DNA of 44,960 nucleotides from Oscillospiraceae bacterium (lineage in GTDB: Bacteria > Bacillota > Clostridia > Oscillospirales > Oscillospiraceae), in NCBI GenBank assembly GCA_017552325.1, contig JAFZQE010000049.1, forward strand, positions 1 to 44,960, read 5' to 3'. The notes under the pieces are model-generated. The model did not search any database. It saw only the letters and a program-made list of their open reading frames with translations, and had not been told where the DNA came from. This document shows, piece by piece, positions 13,032 through 21,537 of the stretch (its first letter is position 1; each line of letters opens with the position of its first letter). Position numbers and translations under genes: made by a program.

Positions 13032-14387
13032 ATGGACAACAAAACTGCGAAACACGAGCAATTGTTCCGGGAGGCTCCGGTCTGGAAGGCGATCGCGGCG
13101 CTGGCCGTCCCCTCGCTGCTCTCGATCCTGGTGATGATCTTCTACAATCTGGCCGACACCTTCTTCATCGCCCAGCTCGGCGATACGGCGAAAGTGGCCG
13201 CCGTCTCCATCGTCAGCCCCGTCTTTTCCATCATCATGGCTCTGGGCACGATGCTCGGCGTCGGCGCGGGGACGCTGCTCTCCATCGCCTTCGGCGCGGG
13301 AGAGACGGACAAGGCGAAGAACACCGCAAGCCTCTGCTTCTATTCCGGCGTCGTTCTGAGTGTTCTGCTCACCGTCCTGCTGCTGTGCTTCTCCGCGCCG
13401 CTGCTGCGCTTTCTCGGCACGCAGCCGGAGATGTGGGAGGACGCCGAAACCTATCTGCGCGTCCTCGCGCTCGGCACGGTCTTCATGATAGGATCTCATA
13501 CGCTCGCCTCGCTGATCCGCTCCGAGGGCGCGGTGCGTGAGGGCCTGCGCGGCTATATGGCCGGGACGGTCACGAATATCGTGCTCGATCCGGTTTTTAT
13601 CCTTGTCTTCCGCTGGGGCGTGGCCGGGGCGGCCGTCGCCACGGTGCTGGGCAACATCGTCTCCACGCTTCTGTATCTGCTGCATATCCGCCGCCATGCG
13701 ACGGTCGTCTCGCTCGATCCGAAGCGCGCGCTCTCTGGCGTCGCCGCGCTGGGACAGATCCTGGCGCTGGGCGTGCCGAACGCGGTCAGCACGCTGCTCA
13801 GCGGCTTTGCCTCCACCTTCTCCAACCAGCTGCTGTCCACCCACGGCACCGACGCGATCGCCGCCATGTCCGCTGCCGGCAAATCCAGCATGCTGATTTC
13901 GATGGTGCAGATGGGCATCTGCATGGGCATACAGCCGCTGCTGGCCTACAACTACGGCGCGCGGGATTATGGCCGCCTGAAAGAGGCGCTGCGGAAGACC
14001 GCGCTGCTGACGGTACTCGTCGGCCTCGGCGCGGCCGCGCTGTGCTTCGGCTTCCGCAGCTGGGTCATCGGCCTGTTTCTGAAGGAGGCGGGCGTCGCGG
14101 CCCTAGGCGAGAGGCTGATCCTATGGCTGATCGCGGGTTCGCCCTTCCTGGGCTTTGTGTACTTAAGCACCAACTATCTGCAGGCGACAAAGAAGGCGAG
14201 CGCGGCGATCCTTGTCTCGCTCCTGCGGCAGGGCCTGCTTCTGATCCCGCTGCTGTACGTATTCCACTGGCTTTTCGGCCTGACGGGCATCGCGTCCGCG
14301 CATCTCGCAACAGATATCGGCGCGGCGGCGCTGGCCATGATCGTCTTCGCCGTACACTATCAACGCATGAGGAGGGAGACCGTATGA
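13032..14387 (+). CDS. MATE-family multidrug/metabolite exporter
   Basis: The protein has 451 residues and about twelve hydrophobic segments in two similar halves. The N-terminal half has PVWKAIAALAVPSLLS and FYNLADTFFIAQLGD, typical of MATE transporters of the DinF/NorM-like type. These export cationic drugs or metabolites using Na+ or H+ gradients. ATG 13032 follows AAAGGAGGG with seven bases of spacing; in-frame codons further upstream cover the promoter and are unlikely. The stop overlaps the start of the downstream TetR gene (ATGA), so exporter and regulator are coupled. The substrate is unknown. The co-transcribed GH43 suggests a plant-derived compound or a sugar conjugate, but that is only inference. 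Confidence 0.9.
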   Translation: MDNKTAKHEQLFREAPVWKAIAALAVPSLLSILVMIFYNLADTFFIAQLGDTAKVAAVSIVSPVFSIIMALGTMLGVGAGTLLSIAFGAGETDKAKNTASLCFYSGVVLSVLLTVLLLCFSAPLLRFLGTQPEMWEDAETYLRVLALGTVFMIGSHTLASLIRSEGAVREGLRGYMAGTVTNIVLDPVFILVFRWGVAGAAVATVLGNIVSTLLYLLHIRRHATVVSLDPKRALSGVAALGQILALGVPNAVSTLLSGFASTFSNQLLSTHGTDAIAAMSAAGKSSMLISMVQMGICMGIQPLLAYNYGARDYGRLKEALRKTALLTVLVGLGAAALCFGFRSWVIGLFLKEAGVAALGERLILWLIAGSPFLGFVYLSTNYLQATKKASAAILVSLLRQGLLLIPLLYVFHWLFGLTGIASAHLATDIGAAALAMIVFAVHYQRMRRETV

Positions 14388-14935
14388 ACACCGCCAACAA
14401 CCAGCTCCGGCAGAGCACCGACCGCCGCCTGCGCGAGGCGCTGCTCTCGTGCATGGCCAGGGACAGGGAGCCGACCGTGGGCGAGCTCTGCGCGCTCGCG
14501 CAGGTCAATCGCTCCACCTTCTACCGCCATTACCTCGACGTCTACGATTTGATGGAGAAGACCGAGGCGGAGATCCAGAAGGGCCTGGCGGAGATCCTGA
14601 AAACCGCAGGCGAAGGGGACCCTCTGGAAGGTATGGTGCGCTATGTCGGGGCTTACGGCAGCTTCTACCGGATCTATCTGCAGAAGCATCTGAGCGATTC
14701 GATGGAGGCGGGCTTTCAAAGCTACTGGGAGTCGCATCTCAGGCCCGTGTTCCTGAAAGTGGGCGTGAAGGACGAGCGGCGGATGCTGTACTATTATCAG
14801 TTCGTGAAGGCGGGCGTGATGACCGTTCTGAAGCTGTGGCTGGAGAACGGCTGCCGGGAAAGCCCGGAGGAGATCGCCCGGATCCTGCGTGCCATGATGA
14901 GTTCGACGACGCGGAAAGGAGAGAAGACGACATGA
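14384..14935 (+). CDS. TetR/AcrR-family regulator of the MATE operon
   Basis: The protein has 183 residues. The N-terminal helix-turn-helix reads PTVGELCALAQVNRSTFYRHY, where NRSTFYRHY is the TetR recognition helix; LDVYDLMEKTE follows. The C-terminal ligand domain ends with FVKAGVMTVLKLWLENGC, similar to TetR proteins of the AcrR/DhaS type in Firmicutes. It overlaps the MATE gene by four bases and the GH43 gene by four bases (ATGA at both ends), so all three are translationally coupled. Genes of this kind usually repress their own exporter operon. A symmetric TTGCAA-N6-TTGCAA site upstream of the operon promoter is a candidate operator. Confidence 0.88.
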   Translation: MNTANNQLRQSTDRRLREALLSCMARDREPTVGELCALAQVNRSTFYRHYLDVYDLMEKTEAEIQKGLAEILKTAGEGDPLEGMVRYVGAYGSFYRIYLQKHLSDSMEAGFQSYWESHLRPVFLKVGVKDERRMLYYYQFVKAGVMTVLKLWLENGCRESPEEIARILRAMMSSTTRKGEKTT

Positions 14936-15966
14936 ACGATCGGATCTGTCCCGGCCGGGAGTGGCCGGACACAGAGGGAAAGCGCATCGAGGCCCACGGC
15001 GGCACGATGTTTTTTGAGAACGGCACATACTACTGGCTCGGCGAGGACAAGAGCCACACCCGCAAAAGGGGCAAGATCTGGACCTGGGGCATCAAGCTCT
15101 ATTCCAGCACGGACCTCTGTAACTGGAGGGACGAGGGCCACATCATCGAGCCTGTGCTCGACGACAAAAGCAGCCAGTTCTATCCGACCCGCCGGCTCGA
15201 CCGGCCGCACCTGCTGAAAAATCCGCACACCGGGAAATACATCCTGTGGGTCAAATACTGTGACGGGGCGCATTATTCCGTGCTGACCGCCGACGCGGTC
15301 CGCGGCCCGTACACGCTCGTTGAGCCTTTCCTGCAGCCCTTCGGGCACAGAGCCGGCGACTTCGATCTGGCGCTGGACGAGGAGAGCGGCACTGCTTATC
15401 TCTACTTTGAAGCCGACCACGACAAGCTGCTGGTGACCAAGCTGAACGAGACCTTCACCAACGTATGGGGAGAGCCGAAGGTCGTCTACGAAGGGCTCAG
15501 GCCGCCGCTGACCCGGGAGGCCCCGGCCCACTTCATGCGAAACGGCAGGCACTATCTCATTACCTCCGGCATGACCGGCTACGTCCCGAACCCGACCGAG
15601 ATCGCCGTCGCGGACGACTGGATGGGGCCTTTCACCGTGCTGGGCGACCCCTGCGTTGACGACGGCAGCTCTGCCAGCTTCAACAGCCAGCCCAGCCACG
15701 TCTTCCGGATCGCGGGAACGGATCGCCTCGTCATGATGGCCGACCGCTGGGTGCCGGATTTCGTGATGACGAAGGAACGCTACGAGAGCTTTTACCGCAC
15801 GATCTACACGAAAAAGCCCTCGCTGAAGGATATTCTGCTGCTGATGCGCGCCCCGCTGATGGGCTCCGCGGACACCTCGAAGGCCAGGTACGTCTGGCTG
15901 CCCTTCGACTGGGACGGAGACATGCCGCGGCTGTACCGGCGGGACGAATGGAGCGTTACAGAATAA
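14932..15966 (+). CDS. GH43-like glycosidase (exo-beta-1,3-galactanase-like type)
   Basis: The protein has 344 residues and no signal peptide, so it is cytosolic. The N-terminus, DTEGKRIEAHGGTMFFENG followed by TYYWLGEDK, is the five-bladed-propeller start of GH43 enzymes of the subfamily 24/34 kind. There the usual catalytic Asp is replaced by an AHGG motif, as in exo-beta-1,3-galactanases. Later blades show YSSTDLCNWRDEG, RLDRPHLLKN (the second acidic position) and HRAGDFDLALDE. Subfamily 24 enzymes remove galactose from the backbone of arabinogalactans. The gene is coupled to a TetR-MATE pair rather than to a transporter for sugar uptake, which is odd. Family-level confidence is good; subfamily and substrate are inferred. 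Confidence 0.75.
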   Translation: MNDRICPGREWPDTEGKRIEAHGGTMFFENGTYYWLGEDKSHTRKRGKIWTWGIKLYSSTDLCNWRDEGHIIEPVLDDKSSQFYPTRRLDRPHLLKNPHTGKYILWVKYCDGAHYSVLTADAVRGPYTLVEPFLQPFGHRAGDFDLALDEESGTAYLYFEADHDKLLVTKLNETFTNVWGEPKVVYEGLRPPLTREAPAHFMRNGRHYLITSGMTGYVPNPTEIAVADDWMGPFTVLGDPCVDDGSSASFNSQPSHVFRIAGTDRLVMMADRWVPDFVMTKERYESFYRTIYTKKPSLKDILLLMRAPLMGSADTSKARYVWLPFDWDGDMPRLYRRDEWSVTE

Positions 15967-16186
15967 AAAAGCGCAGGTCATCCTGACCCGCGCTGAAACA
16001 GTAGACTAAGCCCTGCAGCAAGGTTTCGACAAGCAAGGGGAGAGCGAAGAGAGGGGGCGGGGAGCCCCCTTTCTTCGTACAATCCCAGCAAAACGAGAAC
16101 TTTTTAAACAAGTTCTCGTTTTGCCGCTCAAGCTGTCGACAAAGTGTCGACAGCTTGAGCGCAGGTCAGGATGACCTGCGCTTTTT
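15966..16186. repeat. Nested palindromic element with 22-bp terminal inverted repeats
   Basis: The outer arms at 15966-15987 and 16165-16186 are perfect inverted repeats. Inside lie a GGGGGC/GCCCCC hairpin (about 16053-16069), a perfect 15-bp hairpin (16088-16102 with 16110-16124) and a perfect 16-bp hairpin (16126-16141 with 16145-16160). Each outer arm also folds on itself and is followed, facing outward, by A/T runs, so the ends act as terminators for the converging GH43 and AraC genes. It could be a MITE-like insertion or an elaborate bidirectional terminator. No target-site duplication is obvious. Confidence 0.8.
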
Positions 16187-16194
16187 GTGCTCGC

Positions 16195-17433
16195 TCAGCC
16201 TTTTCGTTTTTCCCTGCGGTACTCCGCGGGCGTATAGCCCGTGGTGTCGCGGAAGCTTTGAATGAAGTAATTGACCGTATTGAAGGCCAGCTTGTCGGCG
16301 ATCTCCCGCACGCTCATCTCGGTGGATTCGAGCAGGACCTTGGCCCGCTCGACCTTGGCGAAACGGATGTACTGGCTGACGGAAACGCCGGTCTCCTTTT
16401 TGAACTTCTCCGTCAGATAATACTCGGTATAGCCGCAGAGCGCCGCAAGATCGGAGACGCGGATCTTCCGCTCCGAGCCCAGCTCAATATAGTCGCAGCA
16501 CTTCTGCACGGCGTGGGAGTAGTTGGGATTGGCGCGCAGATGGTGGACGCGGTAGACGAAATCGTGATACATGGCGTGGGCCAGAGCGGTCAGCTCGCCG
16601 GAATCCCGGCAGTCCTCGGCGGACTGGATATAGGAATCGCCCAGCGCATAGGCCGCTTCGGGGCTGAGACCGCCCTCCATGGCAGCTCTTGTGACGAGCG
16701 TGGTGAACACCGTGATGCTGATCTTCATCTGCCGCAGCGGGTCGGCGCCCTGCACGGGAGTGCCTGGGCTGAGACGGATGCTGCCCTGCATCACGCTCTG
16801 ATAGTTGATGTCCCCGTTGCGCACCATCTGCAGCATGGCGCGTTCGGCGAGATAGACCTTGGTGCGGTCGCGCGGCGTCTCCGGGAGCGAGGTGCTGCGC
16901 GCCTGAGCGCTGAAGCTGTGATCGAGGACGTCGAGCCCGAGCTGCTGACCGGTCAGCGTGTTGTGCACCATCAGCACATAGCGGCTGAAAATGGCGTAGG
17001 ACATGACCGGCAGCTCCGCGAGGCGCCGGCAGAGCAGCGCCATCCAGCGGGCGGTCTCGCGCTCGTGGGTATAGGGCCGCAGCGCCGTGCGCAGCTGCCG
17101 TTCCACGGGAGCGGCATAAAAAACCGGGCCGATCACGAAGATCAGGCTGTTTTTTCGCTCGGTCTCGAAGGTGATCGCCCACTGCATCCCGATGGGCGAG
17201 CCCAGGATCAGCGGCCGGTCGTGCCCCTCGCTTTCGGCATGGGCGCGCGCCTTTGCCAGTCCCTCAAAAAGTGTAAACGGCGGCTCGAGCAGCTCCCTTT
17301 CGTTTTCCGGGCAGGAGCTGGCGACCAGATGCCCGTCGGGCTCGTAGCACCAGATGTACAGTTTTTCATTCTCCGGAAACAGGGAGTGAAGCAAAAACAG
17401 GTTCTGCTCCGCCCTGGTCATCCTCTCGTCCAT
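16195..17433 (-). CDS. AraC-family transcriptional regulator (YesN-like)
   Basis: The protein has 412 residues. The last 100 form an AraC/XylS double helix-turn-helix: KIRVSDLAALCGYTEYYLTE, then VSQYIRFAKVERAKVLLEST and VREIADKLAFNTVNYFIQSF with the closing GYTPAEYRREK. The N-terminal 300 residues resemble the sensor-like regions of Firmicute YesN-type regulators, with a PAS/GAF-like start (LYIWCYEPDGHLVAS). Such proteins usually activate adjacent glycan operons on sensing an oligosaccharide. The gene faces away from the GPH-GH2-GH78 operon, whose promoter region holds a pair of direct repeats suited to AraC binding. I choose ATG 17433, eight bases from GAGGAG; a TTG at 17439 is possible. Confidence 0.9.
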   Translation of the reverse strand: MDERMTRAEQNLFLLHSLFPENEKLYIWCYEPDGHLVASSCPENERELLEPPFTLFEGLAKARAHAESEGHDRPLILGSPIGMQWAITFETERKNSLIFVIGPVFYAAPVERQLRTALRPYTHERETARWMALLCRRLAELPVMSYAIFSRYVLMVHNTLTGQQLGLDVLDHSFSAQARSTSLPETPRDRTKVYLAERAMLQMVRNGDINYQSVMQGSIRLSPGTPVQGADPLRQMKISITVFTTLVTRAAMEGGLSPEAAYALGDSYIQSAEDCRDSGELTALAHAMYHDFVYRVHHLRANPNYSHAVQKCCDYIELGSERKIRVSDLAALCGYTEYYLTEKFKKETGVSVSQYIRFAKVERAKVLLESTEMSVREIADKLAFNTVNYFIQSFRDTTGYTPAEYRREKRKG

Positions 17434-17453
17434 CGTCAAAGCTCCTCTCTATG

Positions 17454-17579
17454 GCTTCCCCTCGAGGGGAAGCTGTAAGCCGCCGATCCCCCGCGAGGCG
17501 GATGACTGATGAGGTGTCGTTTTTTCCACCTCATCCGCCGCGTCGCGCGCACCGCGGCACCTTCCCCTCAAGGGGAAGG
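17454..17579. repeat. Intergenic MITE-like palindromic repeat
   Basis: The left end is a perfect 20-bp palindrome (17454-17473, GCTTCCCCTC and its complement). The right end is a near-identical one (17560-17579, CCTTCCCCT/AGGGGAAGG). Between them, GATGAGGTG (17508-17516) and CACCTCATC form a hairpin with a T-rich loop. Repeats of this general form are scattered in many gut Firmicute genomes (from memory). It occupies most of the gap between the AraC gene and the GPH operon. Confidence 0.75.
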
Positions 17580-17634
17580 CTTTGTCGTCTCACCGGCTGT
17601 AATCATCTTAACATGAGCCTTTACGCCTTTCAAG

Positions 17635-17661
17635 AACTTTCCGTAATTTTTGTAACTTTCC
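17635..17661 (+). promoter_or_regulatory. Candidate AraC-family binding sites (direct repeats)
   Basis: AACTTTCC occurs at 17635-17642 and 17654-17661, 19 bp apart (about two helical turns). The second copy ends 13 bp before the -35 of the operon promoter. This arrangement is typical for activation by a dimer of an AraC-family protein. Confidence 0.5.
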
Positions 17662-17674
17662 CCGGATTATTGGC

Positions 17675-17704
17675 TTTACCGGATGCCGGTCTCTCCTGTA
17701 AAAT
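17675..17704 (+). promoter_or_regulatory. Promoter of the GPH-GH2-GH78 operon
   Basis: TTTACC (17675-17680) and TAAAAT (17699-17704) are separated by 18 bp. The imperfect -35 is consistent with dependence on an activator. Confidence 0.6.
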
Positions 17705-17749
17705 GGGATCACAGCCAAAGAAACCTATCATTTTTCGGGAGGACTGACC

Positions 17750-19336
17750 ATGAACGAACAGATCACTTACAGAAGAGCCAAGACCTGGCACATCGCGCTG
17801 AGCCAGATGACCGGCGTCATGCAGATGGCCTTTTACGTGCTGCTGGGCTACGCCGCCTACATCGGCAACCTCGGCTTTGCCATCACCACCGCGCTCGTCG
17901 GCGTGCTCATCACGCTCTCCCGCGTGTTTGACAGCGTGACCGACCCGATCATCGCCCTGGCGATCGAAAAGTTCAATTCCAAATTCGGCAAGATGCGCTT
18001 CTTCCTGATCATCGGCTGGGCGTGCATGGCAGGCGCGACCACCCTGATGTGCAACGTCTTTGCCGGCAAGTTCAGCTTCGGCGCGAATGAGACCCTGTCC
18101 AATCCCAAGGGCGTTCTGGTCTTCATCCTGATCTACGCCCTGTACATCATCGGCTACACCTTCACGAGCTGCACCGGCGCGCTGTCCGGCAACATCCTGA
18201 CCAACGACCCGAAGCAGCGCCCGACCCTCGGCGTCTGGTCCACGATCTACTCCTATCTCTCCCCGATGATCGTCGCCGGTGTGATCACGACGGTCCTTCT
18301 GCCCAAGTTCGGCATCCCCTTTATCAATGAAGCCGGAAACACCGACTACAACTGGACGGTCGAGGTCTTCCAGAAGTCCAACCTCCTGGTCATCGGCGTG
18401 TCCTTCGTGGCCCTCGTGCTGACCTGCATCGGCCTCACGCCCTACGACAAGCCCGAAAACTTCGTCGGCCTCAAGAAGAACCAGTCTCCGAGCCTGAAGG
18501 AAATGTTCGCGCTCCTCAAGGAGAACAAGGAGCTCGGCCGCTACATCGTAGCCGCGAGCTCGGACAAGCTGGCGCAGACCGTCGGCGGTCAGTCCGTCAT
18601 CGTGACGCTCCTCTACGGCGTGCTGCTCGGCTCCATGGTCGGCTCGTCCATCGTTTCGATCATCGCCATGCTCCCCTCGATTATCTTTGCGATTCTCGGC
18701 GCCCGGATGGCCGGCAAGAAGGGCAACAAGGCCGTCATGGTCAAGTGGACCTGGGTCTGCATCTTCTGGAATATCGCCTTCTCCCTGTACCTCCTGTTCG
18801 TCCCGGCCAAGAGCGCCGGCGGCATCGGCCTGTCGCTGGGCCTGTTCTTCCTGCTGATGCTCGGCAACAACGCGCTGAAGATGATCGTCTCCACCGCCAC
18901 CAACGCCATGCGCATGGACGTCGTGGACTACGAGCTCTACCGCTCCGGCAACTATCTGCCCGCCACCGTCAGCGCGGTCTACTCCTTCGTCGACAAGATG
19001 ATCAGCGCCCTGGCCCCCATGATCGCGACCTTCCTGATCGGCTTTGTCGGCTACACCGGCTCCCGCATCCCGCAGGGCACCGACGCCCTGACGCCGGGCA
19101 TCCGCATCATCACCGTGGTGCTGTTCTGCGGCTTCCCGATCATCGGCTGGATCTGCACGATCCTGGCGATGAAGAACTTCTCGCTGACCCGCGAGAAGAT
19201 GGAGGAGATCCAGATCGAGATCGCTCACAAAAAGAACGCGGAAGCCGCGGCCGCTGAGGCTGTGGAAGAAGCCGCTGCCGGAGAGATCCTGCTCGAGCAG
19301 GAGATCGCCGAGGAGATCTCGGACGGAAACAAGTAA
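17750..19336 (+). CDS. GPH-family (MelB-type) glycoside:cation symporter
   Basis: The protein has 528 residues and about twelve membrane segments. The N-terminus has LSRVFDSVTDPIIALAIEK, the GPH/MelB signature containing the cation-site acidic residues, then SKFGKMRFFLIIGW. The family imports glycosides, pentosides or hexuronides with H+ or Na+. A long polar, Glu/Ala-rich C-terminal tail (about 45 residues, cytoplasmic) is present; in some relatives a regulatory PTS-like domain sits here, but no such domain is visible. It is the first gene of an eight-gene operon whose glycosidases lack signal peptides, so it should deliver intact oligosaccharides or plant glycosides for cytosolic cleavage. 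GGAGG lies seven to eight bases before the ATG. Confidence 0.9.
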   Translation: MNEQITYRRAKTWHIALSQMTGVMQMAFYVLLGYAAYIGNLGFAITTALVGVLITLSRVFDSVTDPIIALAIEKFNSKFGKMRFFLIIGWACMAGATTLMCNVFAGKFSFGANETLSNPKGVLVFILIYALYIIGYTFTSCTGALSGNILTNDPKQRPTLGVWSTIYSYLSPMIVAGVITTVLLPKFGIPFINEAGNTDYNWTVEVFQKSNLLVIGVSFVALVLTCIGLTPYDKPENFVGLKKNQSPSLKEMFALLKENKELGRYIVAASSDKLAQTVGGQSVIVTLLYGVLLGSMVGSSIVSIIAMLPSIIFAILGARMAGKKGNKAVMVKWTWVCIFWNIAFSLYLLFVPAKSAGGIGLSLGLFFLLMLGNNALKMIVSTATNAMRMDVVDYELYRSGNYLPATVSAVYSFVDKMISALAPMIATFLIGFVGYTGSRIPQGTDALTPGIRIITVVLFCGFPIIGWICTILAMKNFSLTREKMEEIQIEIAHKKNAEAAAAEAVEEAAAGEILLEQEIAEEISDGNK

Positions 19337-19350
19337 AGGAGTATCTTTCG

Positions 19351-21537
19351 ATGCGTAAGATCACCAACATCGACCGATGCTGGCGCTTCCTGAAGCACGA
19401 TATGCCGGTGGAGGCTGCCATGCAGTTTGCAGCCCGGGGGGAAGCGGTCTCGCTTCCCCACACCTGGAACGCTCTCGACGGCCAGGACGGCGGCAACGAC
19501 TATCACCGCGGTACCTGCTGGTACGTCCGCGAGCTGACTGCGGAAGAGACGCAGGGCGAACGGCTGTTCCTCGAAGTAAACGGCGCCGGCCATACGGCGG
19601 AGGTCTACCTCAACGGCAAAAAGCTCTGCCGTCACGAGGGCGGGTATTCGACCTTCCGCGTGGAGCTCACCGCAGAGCTGGCGGAAAAAAACGTCCTTGC
19701 CATTTCCGTGGACAACAGCGATAATACAAGCGTATACCCCCAGAAGGCGGACTTCACCTTCTACGGCGGCCTGTACCGCGGCGTGAAGCTGATCGCCGTG
19801 CCGGAGGAGCACTTCGAGCTGCTCCGCGACGGCACGCCCGGCATCAAGGTCACGCCCGTCGTCGATCTGGAAAAGAAGACGGCAACTGTCACGGTCGAGA
19901 CCTGGCACAACGCCGCCTCCGTGGACATCACAGTCAACGGCGAGACCAAAACGGTCGAGCGCAAGGCCGAATTCGTAATCAAGAACGTCCGTCTCTGGGA
20001 CGGCGTGGACGATCCCTTCCTCTACACCGCGACGGCGAAGCTCAAAAGCGGCGACGAGGTGTCGGCGCGCTTCGGCTGCCGCGTGTTTGCGGTCGACCCG
20101 GAAAAGGGCTTTTTCCTCAACGGACGGAGCTACCCCCTCCGGGGCGTGAGCCGCCACCAGGACCGCAAGGGCAAGGGCAACGCCCTCTCTTATGAGGACC
20201 ACAAGGCCGACATGGCCATCGTGAAGGAGATCGGCGCGAACACGCTGCGCCTGGCGCATTATCAGCACGCGCAGGAGTTCTACGACCTCTGCGACGAGAA
20301 CGGCATCGTGGTCTGGGCCGAGATCCCGTACATCACGATGCATATGAAGAACGCCCGTCAGAACACGCTCGATCAGATGCGCGAGCTGATCCGCCAGTGC
20401 TATAACCACCCCTGCATCGCCGTCTGGGGCCTCTCGAACGAGATCACGGCGGCCAGCGCGGTCGACGAGGATCTGCTGGAAAACCACCGGCTCTTAAACG
20501 AGCTCTGCCACCGCATGGATCCGACGCGCCCCACCACGATGGCCAACGTCTTCATGCTCGAGACCGACAGCCCGATCCTCGAGATCCCGGACATCAACAG
20601 CTACAACCTCTATTTCGGCTGGTACCTGGGCGAGCTGGAGCAGACCGACGAGTTCTTCGACGAATACCATGCCAAGTACCCCGAGCGCGTCATCGGCTTT
20701 TCGGAGTACGGCGCGGACGCCAACCCCGCCTTCCACAGCGCCCACCCCGAAAAGGGCGACTACACCGAGGAATACCAGGCGCTCTATCACGAGCACATGC
20801 TGGCGCTCATCGAGGCGAGGCCGTATCTCTGGGCCACGCACGTCTGGAATCTCTTCGACTTCGCCGCGGACGGCCGCGACGAGGGCGGCAAGCACGGCGA
20901 GAACCAGAAGGGTCTCGTCACCTTCGATAGGACGCTGCGCAAGGACGCCTTCTATCTCTACAAGGCCGCCTGGAACAAGAGCGAAAGCTTCGTCCACCTC
21001 TGCAGCAAGCGCTACGTGAATCGCTGCGAGACCGAGACCGAAATCAAGGTCTATTCGAACTGCGAGACCGTCAGCCTCTTCGTCGACGGCGCGCTGATCG
21101 GGACGCAGACGGGCAAGACTGTCTTCCGCTTTAGCATCCCCCTCGTGGGCGAGCACCTGATCCGCGCCGAAGGCAAAGACTGCGCGGACAGCATGGTCAT
21201 CCGCCGCGTGTCCGAGCCGGATGGGAGCTATATCTTCAACAAGGCTGCAGCTTCCGTCACCAACTGGTTCGACGCCGACGAGCTCGATCCGAGCTGCTTC
21301 TCCGTTTCCGACACGCTCGGTGAGATCCGGCAGCACCCGCAGGCCGGGCCGATTGTCGAGGCTATGATGGCGAAAAGCGCCGCCGAGCGCGGCGACGTGG
21401 CCGACGCAGTCAAGGACAACCCCGCGCTGCAGCGCATGATGGGCCGTATGACCATGCTGAGCCTGCTCAAGCAGGCCGGTGCGGACGAGCAGACCATCAA
21501 GCAGCTCAACCGTGTTTTGCAGGGGATCAAAAAATGA
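19351..21537 (+). CDS. GH2 family beta-glycosidase (beta-galactosidase-like)
   Basis: The protein has 728 residues and no signal peptide. A jelly-roll N-terminal domain (RGTCWYVRELTAEE, FLEVNGAGHTAEVYLNG) and an immunoglobulin-like domain precede the TIM barrel. The acid/base is Glu364 (WGLSNE) and the nucleophile Glu452 (GFSEYGAD). HVWNLFDFAADGRDEGG is typical of bacterial GH2 beta-galactosidases. After a further beta domain comes a helical C-terminal extension of about 100 residues (DTLGEIRQHPQAGPIVEAMM and onward) that is not part of the classical enzyme. It starts 14 bases after the symporter and its stop overlaps the SGNH gene (ATGA). Beta-galactosidase is the best guess; beta-glucuronidase and other GH2 activities cannot be excluded. 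Confidence 0.88.
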   Translation: MRKITNIDRCWRFLKHDMPVEAAMQFAARGEAVSLPHTWNALDGQDGGNDYHRGTCWYVRELTAEETQGERLFLEVNGAGHTAEVYLNGKKLCRHEGGYSTFRVELTAELAEKNVLAISVDNSDNTSVYPQKADFTFYGGLYRGVKLIAVPEEHFELLRDGTPGIKVTPVVDLEKKTATVTVETWHNAASVDITVNGETKTVERKAEFVIKNVRLWDGVDDPFLYTATAKLKSGDEVSARFGCRVFAVDPEKGFFLNGRSYPLRGVSRHQDRKGKGNALSYEDHKADMAIVKEIGANTLRLAHYQHAQEFYDLCDENGIVVWAEIPYITMHMKNARQNTLDQMRELIRQCYNHPCIAVWGLSNEITAASAVDEDLLENHRLLNELCHRMDPTRPTTMANVFMLETDSPILEIPDINSYNLYFGWYLGELEQTDEFFDEYHAKYPERVIGFSEYGADANPAFHSAHPEKGDYTEEYQALYHEHMLALIEARPYLWATHVWNLFDFAADGRDEGGKHGENQKGLVTFDRTLRKDAFYLYKAAWNKSESFVHLCSKRYVNRCETETEIKVYSNCETVSLFVDGALIGTQTGKTVFRFSIPLVGEHLIRAEGKDCADSMVIRRVSEPDGSYIFNKAAASVTNWFDADELDPSCFSVSDTLGEIRQHPQAGPIVEAMMAKSAAERGDVADAVKDNPALQRMMGRMTMLSLLKQAGADEQTIKQLNRVLQGIKK

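Noticed and set aside
17434-17749. Small genes in the AraC-GPH gap
   Set aside because: Open frames there overlap the palindromic repeat and promoter and have no ribosome site or family features.
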